From NCBI GenBank assembly GCA_017518705.1, contig JAFWUC010000059.1:1-30658 (forward strand): a stretch of DNA of 30,658 nt, given 5' to 3'. The notes beneath the pieces were generated by a model. It did no database searches. It saw only the letters and a list, made by a program, of their open reading frames with translations, and was not told where the DNA came from. Below, in pieces: positions 24,861 through 30,658 of the stretch (position 1 is its first letter; the number at the start of each line of letters is the position of its first letter). Position numbers and translations under genes: made by a program. The DNA comes from Clostridia bacterium. Its GTDB lineage: Bacteria > Bacillota_A > Clostridia > Christensenellales > Aristaeellaceae.

Positions 24861-27014
24861 TTATTCCCTGCGGCCGCCGTTGCGGGAATCCCTGCGGGGA
24901 GCGGGACGGCGCACGGGCATGGCATCGTTGTCGTAAACGATGTCGTTCCTGACCAGGTTGATGCGGCCCTGAGAGTCGATCTCGGCCACGCGGCATTCCA
25001 GGGTGTCGCCGATGTTGACCACGTCTTCGACCTTCTCAACGCGCTTGTTGTCCAGCTTGGAGATGTGGATCATGCCGTCTTTGCCGGGAGCGTACTCCAC
25101 GAAGGCGCCGAAGGACATGATGCGTGCGACCTTGCCGGTGAACACGTCGCCCACCTTGAGCTCGCGGGCGATGCCCTCGATCATGCTCTTGGCGCGCTGT
25201 GCCATCTCGGCGTTTTCGGTGGCGATGTATACGTTGCCGTCGTCCTCGATGTCGATCTTGACGCCGGTCTCCGCGATGATGGAGTTGATCATCTTGCCCT
25301 TGGGGCCGACGACTTCGCCGATCTTGTCGGGGTTGATCTTGAACTGGATGATCTTGGGAGCGTACTTGGACAGCTCGGGTCTGGGCGCGGGCAGGGTCTC
25401 CAGCATCTTGCCCAGGATGTGCATGCGGCCGTCGTAGGCCTGAGCCAGCGCTTGGCGCAGGATGGCCTCGTCGATGCCCTTGATCTTTATGTCCATCTGG
25501 ATGGCGGTGATGCCCTTGGCGGTACCGGCCACCTTGAAGTCCATGTCGCCCAGGAAGTCTTCAAGACCCTGGATGTCGGTGAGCACGGCGACCTTGCCGG
25601 TGTTCTCCACGTCCTTGATAAGACCCATGGCAACGCCCGCTACGGGACGCTTGATGGGTACGCCGGCGTCCATGAGCGCCAGAGTGGAGCCGCACACGGA
25701 GGCCTGGGAGGTGGAACCGTTGGAGGACATGACCTCGCTGACCAGCCTCAGGCAGTAGGGGAACTCCTCAACGGAGGGGATCATGGGGCGCAGCGCCCTT
25801 TCAGCCAGCGCGCCGTGGCCGATCTCGCGGCGGCCGGGGGTGCGCAGGGGCTTGGCTTCGCCGGTGGAATAGCCGGGGAAGTTATAGTGATGCATATAGC
25901 GCTTGGTGGTCTCGGGAGTGATGCCGTCCAGCAGCTGCACTTCGCTCATGGGAGCCAGGGTGCAGATGGTCATGACCTGGGTCTGGCCGCGGGTGAACAC
26001 GGCGGAACCGTGGGGACGGGGCAGCACGCTGGTCTCGCACCAGATGGGGCGCACTTCGGTGAGCTTTCTGGCGTCGGGGCGGATGCCTTCGTCGATTATG
26101 CGGCGGCGCATGACTTCCTTCTGGATGGAGTACAGCGCGTCGCCCACTTCGGCCATGCGCTCGGCGTACTTCTCGGCAAAATGCTCGTTGACTTCGGCCT
26201 TGACCTGCTCTTCGCGCGCCTGGCGCTCGGTGCGGTCGAAGGTCTCGAACATCCACTTTACTTTATCGTAGGCGTACTCGCGTACGTCGGCCTTCACGTC
26301 ATCACCGGGCAGCTGTAGGGGGAACTCCTGCTTGGTCTTGCCGATCTCGCTGACGATGTTATCCTGGAACTCGACGATGCGCTTGACCTGCTCGTGGGCG
26401 AAGAGGATGGCCTTGAGCATGACTTCCTCGCTCACTTCGTTGGCGCCCGCCTCGACCATCAGCACGGCTTCCTTGGTGCCGGCTACGGTCAGGTCCAGAG
26501 TGCTGACTTCGCGCTGCGCCTGGGTGGGGTTGATGACGAACTCATCGTCCACCAGGCCGATGTTCACCGCGCCTACGGGGCCGGCGAAGGGGATCTGGCT
26601 CACGCACAGGGCGGCGGAAGCGCCGATCATGGCGGGAGTTTCGGGAGAGCAGTCGAAATCGACGCTCATAACGGTGGCGGTGACCGCCACGTCGTTCCTC
26701 ATTCCCTTGGGGAAGAGGGGGCGCAGGGGACGGTCGATCAGGCGGCTGGTAAGTATGGCCTTTTCGCCGGGACGGCCTTCGCGCCTGTTCCAGGAACCGG
26801 GGATATGACCCACGGAGTACAGTTTTTCCTCATAGTCTACGCCAAGAGGGAAGAAGTCGATGCCGGGACGGATAGTCTCGCTTACGGCAGCGTTGACCAG
26901 CACGGCGGTGTCGCCGTAGCGCACGAAGGTGCTGCCGGCGGCCTGTTCGGCGTACTTGCCGAACTCCAGAGTGAGCGTACGTCCGCCCAGCTCCATAGAA
27001 TAGCTCTTGAACAT
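24861..27014 (-). CDS. pnp: Polyribonucleotide nucleotidyltransferase PNPase
   Basis: 717 residues from ATG 27014, with AGGAGGAAAA before it; longer in-frame extension upstream is not coding. PNPase degrades RNA 3' to 5' using phosphate and can add tails. Two RNase PH domains with a helical linker fill about 1-550. The KH domain follows (KIGEVVGPKGKMINSIIAET, GxxG near 570), then the S1 domain from about 622 (GDVFTGKVARIMSFGAFVEY). A basic tail rich in R and P ends the chain. It sits between rpsO and the M16 peptidase, conserved in Firmicutes. A long perfect hairpin lies in its leader. Confidence 0.97.
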   Translation of the reverse strand: MFKSYSMELGGRTLTLEFGKYAEQAAGSTFVRYGDTAVLVNAAVSETIRPGIDFFPLGVDYEEKLYSVGHIPGSWNRREGRPGEKAILTSRLIDRPLRPLFPKGMRNDVAVTATVMSVDFDCSPETPAMIGASAALCVSQIPFAGPVGAVNIGLVDDEFVINPTQAQREVSTLDLTVAGTKEAVLMVEAGANEVSEEVMLKAILFAHEQVKRIVEFQDNIVSEIGKTKQEFPLQLPGDDVKADVREYAYDKVKWMFETFDRTERQAREEQVKAEVNEHFAEKYAERMAEVGDALYSIQKEVMRRRIIDEGIRPDARKLTEVRPIWCETSVLPRPHGSAVFTRGQTQVMTICTLAPMSEVQLLDGITPETTKRYMHHYNFPGYSTGEAKPLRTPGRREIGHGALAERALRPMIPSVEEFPYCLRLVSEVMSSNGSTSQASVCGSTLALMDAGVPIKRPVAGVAMGLIKDVENTGKVAVLTDIQGLEDFLGDMDFKVAGTAKGITAIQMDIKIKGIDEAILRQALAQAYDGRMHILGKMLETLPAPRPELSKYAPKIIQFKINPDKIGEVVGPKGKMINSIIAETGVKIDIEDDGNVYIATENAEMAQRAKSMIEGIARELKVGDVFTGKVARIMSFGAFVEYAPGKDGMIHISKLDNKRVEKVEDVVNIGDTLECRVAEIDSQGRINLVRNDIVYDNDAMPVRRPAPRRDSRNGGRRE

Positions 27015-27077
27015 GTTTTTCCTCCTAATAATTGTCTGGATCGTCAGGAGAAAACAGCGCCGTAGCCTTGTCCCCGC

Positions 27078-27119
27078 AGGGATGAAGCGCGGCAAACGGC
27101 TCTGCCGCGCTTCATCCCT
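27078..27119 (-). repeat. 17-base-pair perfect hairpin in the pnp leader
   Basis: AGGGATGAAGCGCGGCA (27078-27094) and its exact complement (27103-27119) flank eight bases. It lies between rpsO and pnp, about 65 bases before the pnp start. In E. coli a long pnp leader stem at the same place is cut by RNase III and mediates PNPase autoregulation. Confidence 0.85.
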
Positions 27120-27146
27120 ACAGCGAAACTGTCTCTCCTCAGGGAA

Positions 27147-27174
27147 TGCGCCGTCCCAATGAAGAGACGGCGCA
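27147..27174 (-). terminator. Hairpin directly after rpsO
   Basis: TGCGCCGTC (27147-27155) pairs with GACGGCGCA (27166-27174) around ten bases, starting about 11 bases after the rpsO stop. There is no clear T run, so it is more likely a stabilising or partial terminator hairpin. Confidence 0.45.
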
Positions 27175-27185
27175 AACGAGCGCAA

Positions 27186-27446
27186 TTACTTGCGCAGACC
27201 GAGTTTGGCGATTAACGCACGGTAGCTTTCGATGTCGGTGTTCTTGAGGTAGTCAAGTAGACCCCTGCGCTGACCGACCATCAGCAGCAGACCGCGGCGG
27301 GAGTGGTGGTCCTTTTTGTTGAGCTTGAGGTGCTCGTTGAGGTGGTTGATGCGGGCGGTGAGCAGCGCGATCTGCACCTCGGGGGAACCGGTGTCACCCT
27401 CGTGACGGCCGTACTCGGCGATGATGGAACTCTTGTCGATAGTCAT
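27186..27446 (-). CDS. rpsO: 30S ribosomal protein S15
   Basis: 86 residues from ATG 27446, preceded seven bases away by GGAGG; an upstream in-frame ATG at 27461 would put the ribosome site inside the gene. S15 binds 16S rRNA early in 30S assembly. [39 protein letters not shown] and [20 protein letters not shown] are classic S15 segments, including the RNA-binding DHHSRRGL. It precedes pnp as in most bacteria. Confidence 0.98.
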   Translation of the reverse strand: MTIDKSSIIAEYGRHEGDTGSPEVQIALLTARINHLNEHLKLNKKDHHSRRGLLLMVGQRRGLLDYLKNTDIESYRALIAKLGLRK

Positions 27447-27479
27447 GGTGTATCCTCCCATACTTCAAATTCCCTTAAA

Positions 27480-27512
27480 CGCAGGGGGACGTCGGGAACT
27501 CGTCTGCCCGCG
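27480..27512 (-). promoter_or_regulatory. Stem-loop in the rpsO leader
   Basis: Arms 27480-27491 and 27501-27512 can pair over 12 positions with two mismatches and a G-U pair, around nine bases. It lies about 34 bases before the rpsO start. S15 commonly represses its own mRNA through leader structures, but these are not conserved in sequence, so the role is inferred. Confidence 0.35.
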
Positions 27513-27546
27513 CATAAGGATGTGTCGGCACAAAGCCGCACTTTGT

Positions 27547-27552
27547 ATTATA
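27547..27552 (-). promoter_or_regulatory. rpsO promoter (-10 element)
   Basis: On the minus strand TATAAT preceded by TGA, an extended -10. No good -35 is seen at the right distance. The leader before ATG 27446 would be about 95 bases. Confidence 0.6.
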
Positions 27553-27673
27553 TCACAGGTCCAGCCGTGAAAATCGCATTTCAGGTAAATTCTTGGCTGT
27601 ATCGTATGTTAAATTTATAAAAATCAAGCTATTATGTGATGCTTGAGATATTTGTAATATTTTTGTCATAAGG

Positions 27674-27702
27674 TTGAAATCAGTCGTAACATATGGTACA
27701 AT
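27674..27702 (+). promoter_or_regulatory. Promoter of the rRNA methyltransferase gene
   Basis: TTGAAA (27674-27679), 17-base spacer, TACAAT (27697-27702), with TGG before the -10. The gap 27447-27721 holds this and the divergent rpsO promoter, with AT-rich DNA between; no gene is visible there. Confidence 0.8.
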
Positions 27703-27721
27703 GAAGTGACTCTGGGAAAGC

Positions 27722-28885
27722 ATGAGCGTAAGATATATGAAGTTTATTGCCTCGGCAGCTTTCGGCATGGAAGGTCTGACAGGAAGGGATCTCAAACGGC
27801 TTGACATAAACAACGTGGAGGTCATGAACGTGGGTGGCGCCCGTTTTGAGGGCAGCTTTGCCGACGCCATGAAGGCGAGCCTGTGGCTCAGGACCTGCGA
27901 TCATATCTATTTTGAAGTGGGCGAGTTCAAGGCGGTCACCTTCGATGAGCTTTTCGAGGGTATAAAGGCGCTGCCCTGGCAGGACTATATCGGCAGGGAA
28001 GCGGCGTTCCCGATCAGGGCGAACTGCGTGAAAAGCGTGCTGATGAGCCCTTCGGACGTGCAGAAGATCACCAAAAAAGCCATCGCTGACAGGCTGTGCG
28101 CCGCCTACGGGCTGCGTGTCATGCCGGAAACGGGCCTGAAGATGCAGGTGGACGTGAGCATCAGAAACGACATAGTGAGCGTGTGCCTTGACGCCAGCGG
28201 GGAACCCCTGTCAAAGCGGGGCTACCGCACCTGGAACGGAGAAGCGCCTCTCAGGGAAACGCTGGCCGCTGCCATAATCCTGCAGAGCGGATGGCATCCA
28301 TGGCAGCCCCTGTACGACCCCTGCTGCGGCACGGGCACCCTGCTTATAGAGGGCGCGTTCATCGCGCTCAACCGGGCGCCGGGGCTCAGAAGGGCGTTTG
28401 CCATGGAGGCGTGGCCGTTCGTGGACAAAAACGAACTGGATGCGGTAAGGCGCGAGGCGCAGAGCCGCTACGACGAGTGCTACAGCAGAGAGATCCATAT
28501 CGCGGGTTCGGATATCGACCCGGAAGCCGCGGAGCTTGCCAGGCGCCACATCAGGCAGGCGGGTCTGGGAGACAGGATAGAGATAAGCGTTGCGGACATG
28601 CGCGACGTGACCCTGAAGGGCGAGCCCGGCATGATAGTCGCCAATCCTCCTTACGGAGAGCGCATAGGCGACATACGCGTGGCGCACGCGGTGGCGCGGC
28701 AGCTGGGCGAACTGGCCAGGCGCTGCCCGCTTTGGAGCGTGACCGCGTTCTCAGCCGATATGGGCTTTGAGAGGGAGTACGGCCAGCGCGCCGCCCGCAG
28801 AAGGCGGCTGTACAACGGCAGGATAGAGTGCGAACTGCATATGTTCGAGCCCGCGAAGCAAGCGGGAAAGCGTGACAAAAGGTGA
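27722..28885 (+). CDS. rlmL: THUMP-domain rRNA (guanine-N2) methyltransferase, RlmL/YpsC type
   Basis: 387 residues from ATG 27722; Met6 (27737) is an alternative start and better matches family N-termini. This family methylates a guanine in 23S rRNA (position 2445 in E. coli for the RlmL N-terminal half). A ferredoxin-like and THUMP region covers about 1-165. The SAM-binding motif DPCCGTGTLLIEGA starts at 199, GSDIDPEAAELAR follows, and the catalytic NPPYGER begins at 308. Length and order match the stand-alone YpsC-type proteins of Firmicutes. It overlaps the next gene by four bases. Confidence 0.9.
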   Translation: MSVRYMKFIASAAFGMEGLTGRDLKRLDINNVEVMNVGGARFEGSFADAMKASLWLRTCDHIYFEVGEFKAVTFDELFEGIKALPWQDYIGREAAFPIRANCVKSVLMSPSDVQKITKKAIADRLCAAYGLRVMPETGLKMQVDVSIRNDIVSVCLDASGEPLSKRGYRTWNGEAPLRETLAAAIILQSGWHPWQPLYDPCCGTGTLLIEGAFIALNRAPGLRRAFAMEAWPFVDKNELDAVRREAQSRYDECYSREIHIAGSDIDPEAAELARRHIRQAGLGDRIEISVADMRDVTLKGEPGMIVANPPYGERIGDIRVAHAVARQLGELARRCPLWSVTAFSADMGFEREYGQRAARRRRLYNGRIECELHMFEPAKQAGKRDKR

Positions 28886-30651
28886 AACCGGTATTTAACC
28901 GCCCGCCGCTGGTCCCAAACGAGACAGCGCTTTTGAGCCCGGGCCGCATACGCCCGGAAGGCTGGCTGGGGGAAGGCGCGAAAAACGCCCTGGCAGCGCT
29001 TAAGAGCGTGGCAAACGCGGTTTCAAAACTGGATATCGACTTGCGGGTCTGCACGTTTTACAGGGATCTCGGGCTGCTTGCCGGCGTGCTGTCCGATGCG
29101 GAAGGCTTAAAACAGGTCGGAGAGTTCATTGCCCGCCTGAAGAGTTCCCGCAGAGAGGACGGCTTTTTCGGTCCTGATACGGACGGGGATCTGACGCTGC
29201 AGTTCGAGTGCCTGAATCTGCTGTACGAATACTTTACCTGCACATCGGACAAAGCGCCGCTGGAAATGATCGACGGCTTTTTGAGGTGGGAGTACCTTAA
29301 CCTGAAAAAACGGCCGCTCAGGGGCGTTTCGGCGTACCGCGCGGGAGAAAACATATACATCGCCCTGAAAATATACAACCTGAGCGGGCAGAAGTACCTG
29401 CCGGAGCTGTGCGCGCTTCTTAGGGAACAGTCTTTCGACTGGGTGAGCGAGTTCAACACTTTCCCGCAGATACGCCCCATATCCCAGGTGATATCCAGGA
29501 AAGAACTGGAACAGGGTCTGAACGAAGAGAACACCAGGGGAAAAGGGTATTACACGAACCTCTTTGGACGCGCCCACGGCAAAAACGTGGCCATGGCGCT
29601 TAAGACACCGGGACTTATGGGCCTGCTTAGGCCGGGTTTCAGGGAACAGCAGGCGTTCAGCGCGGGCTGGAGCAAGCTCATGCGGCTGCACGGCACGCCC
29701 GGCGGGATGTTCTCCTGCGACGAGCTGCTGGACGGCGCCCGGGATACGGGCACGCTTACGGATGCGGCGGCAGAGACGCTGTGGTCGCTGACTGTGCTGA
29801 ATGAGCTTGACGACGGCAGCAAAGACATTCCGACCGCGTTCGAAAAGATCGCCTGCAACATGCTGCCCGCCATGTTTTCCCGGGACGGGAGGGCGGCGCA
29901 GAGGATACAGAAGTGCAATCAGCTCAGCATCCGCGCGGGAAGCGAAGGATATTTCAACGCTTCTGAAGCGGGCAACAGCTTCGTAACGGTGGACGACGAC
30001 CCATTCGCACTGAACGGCATCGCGCGGGGCTGGGCGTTCGCCTCGCAGGGACTGTGGTACCTGACCGCGGACGGCGGGCTCAGGGCCGTAAGCTACTTTC
30101 CCTGCCAGGTGGCGGCAGCTATGGACCGGGTGAGGACGCGCATCAGGGTGGAGGGCGGATATCCCTTCTCCGATGAGGTGAAAATAACCGTAAACGCCGA
30201 AAAAGAAGTGGAGTTCCCCCTGTACCTGCGGGTGCCCGCATGGGCGGAAAACCCGGTGATCTGCCTGCCCGGAGGGGAAATAATGGCGGTCAAAGCGGGG
30301 GAGACCACATGCTTAAGGCAAAAATGGGACAAGCTCAGCGAAGTCAGGCTGGTGCTTAATACCAGAGCGCGGCCCAGACCGTTCCCGGGAGGCAGCGCGG
30401 GGATCATGTACGGTCCCGTGATAATGGCGCTGGAACCCAGATCGGAAGGCGACGGCGGGAAGCTTAAGCTTGCCCCGGACGCTCCCACCAAAACGAATTT
30501 AGGGACGGATGCCGAAAGCGGCATACAGACCCTTGTAAAACTCAGGGATGAGTCAAATCTGCAGGTGACGCGTTCGCTAGTGCCGTACGCCTTCACCGAA
30601 AAACGAATTTGCGCCTTTGAACAGGTCAAGACGGAGGATAATAATGCGTAA
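28882..30651 (+). CDS. GH127-like (beta-L-arabinofuranosidase fold) protein lacking the metal cysteines
   Basis: 589 residues from GTG 28882. The fold family is recognised from RIRPEGWLGEGAKNALAAL, EDGFFGPD, HGKNVAMALK (232-241), LWYLTADGGLRAVSYF (391-406) and the beta region IRVEGGYPFSDEVKITV with LYLRVPAWAEN. GH127 enzymes cut beta-L-arabinofuranosides with a zinc-bound cysteine nucleophile. In characterised members a Glu-x-Cys and a Cys-Cys pair hold zinc. Here Glu298 remains in AAETL, but its Cys partner is L300, and the Cys-Cys position reads FA (375-376, in PFALNGIARGW). No signal peptide is seen. It is either a different hydrolase or an inactive, perhaps binding, relative. Confidence 0.75.
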   Translation: MKPVFNRPPLVPNETALLSPGRIRPEGWLGEGAKNALAALKSVANAVSKLDIDLRVCTFYRDLGLLAGVLSDAEGLKQVGEFIARLKSSRREDGFFGPDTDGDLTLQFECLNLLYEYFTCTSDKAPLEMIDGFLRWEYLNLKKRPLRGVSAYRAGENIYIALKIYNLSGQKYLPELCALLREQSFDWVSEFNTFPQIRPISQVISRKELEQGLNEENTRGKGYYTNLFGRAHGKNVAMALKTPGLMGLLRPGFREQQAFSAGWSKLMRLHGTPGGMFSCDELLDGARDTGTLTDAAAETLWSLTVLNELDDGSKDIPTAFEKIACNMLPAMFSRDGRAAQRIQKCNQLSIRAGSEGYFNASEAGNSFVTVDDDPFALNGIARGWAFASQGLWYLTADGGLRAVSYFPCQVAAAMDRVRTRIRVEGGYPFSDEVKITVNAEKEVEFPLYLRVPAWAENPVICLPGGEIMAVKAGETTCLRQKWDKLSEVRLVLNTRARPRPFPGGSAGIMYGPVIMALEPRSEGDGGKLKLAPDAPTKTNLGTDAESGIQTLVKLRDESNLQVTRSLVPYAFTEKRICAFEQVKTEDNNA

Positions 30652-30658
30652 GCTGTTA
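30644..30658 (+). CDS. Start of a further gene, cut by the window end
   Basis: ATG 30644 follows GGAGG at 30633-30637 with the usual spacing and begins MRKLL. Only five codons are visible, so nothing can be said of function. It overlaps the end of the GH127-like gene by eight bases. Confidence 0.55.

Noticed and set aside
24516..26318. A 600-codon open frame on the plus strand opposite pnp and the M16 peptidase gene
   Set aside because: It is antisense to a clear, fully conserved pnp, has a biased low-complexity composition (H, G, D, V), and no ribosome site. GC-rich codons leave such shadow frames open.

Overview
The window looks like a chromosomal segment of a Gram-positive Clostridia-type bacterium. 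The evidence is the ctsR-mcsA-mcsB-clpC heat-shock operon with a textbook CtsR operator, the yabN/hup/rqcP order, a meso-diaminopimelate-type MurE, MraZ, a DivIB-like protein, the rpsO-pnp-M16 peptidase order, strong AGGAGG ribosome sites and TTGAAA/TATAAT promoters. Coding DNA is GC-rich and short intergenic regions are AT-rich. No phage, insertion sequence, CRISPR array or resistance island was seen. Nearly everything is core-genome, so the interest lies in how several core parts deviate from their families.

Layout. (1) 13-195: tRNA-Gly(GCC) and tRNA-Cys(GCA), then a terminator. (2) 218-3888: a tightly coupled run of a reduced YabN/MazG-like protein, HU, RqcP, a fused IspD-IspF, LuxS and MTA/SAH nucleosidase. 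(3) 3934-8456: the CtsR-controlled heat-shock operon. (4) 8469-9671: L-serine dehydratase. (5) 9672-9980: an AT-rich regulatory region with DnaA-box-like motifs and repeated TGTGG boxes before mraZ. (6) 9981-18276: a reduced division and cell-wall cluster: mraZ, ftsL-like, murE, mraY, murD, divIB, ftsA, ftsZ. The usual rsmH, ftsI/spoVD, ftsW/spoVE, murG and murC are absent from it. (7) 18338-20622: an SGNH hydrolase and a split ThrE-type exporter. (8) Minus strand, 20616-23308: a two-gene operon of a membrane GrpE-like protein and a membrane-anchored Hsp70-like ATPase. (9) Minus strand, 23535-27446: rpsO, pnp and an M16 peptidase. (10) 27722-30658: an RlmL/YpsC-type rRNA methyltransferase overlapping a GH127-like protein, then the first codons of another gene.

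How the genes work together. LuxS and MtnN recycle S-adenosylhomocysteine. HU and RqcP serve the nucleoid and ribosome rescue. CtsR, McsA, McsB and ClpC should form a regulated protein-quality-control module, but McsB has lost most residues known to bind ATP and catalyse arginine phosphorylation, while the phosphoarginine-reading glutamates of ClpC remain. The division cluster builds the lipid-linked peptidoglycan precursor and the Z-ring.

Most unusual observations: the membrane Hsp70/GrpE-like pair; the pseudokinase-like McsB; two adjacent tRNAs that both carry C instead of U at T-loop position 55; the DnaA-box cluster before mraZ, plus a perfect DnaA box inside the ctsR promoter; the GH127-like protein without its zinc and nucleophile cysteines; and the absence of sporulation genes from three places where spore-formers usually carry them. 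Homology calls rest on motifs and family knowledge recalled from memory; no database search was run.
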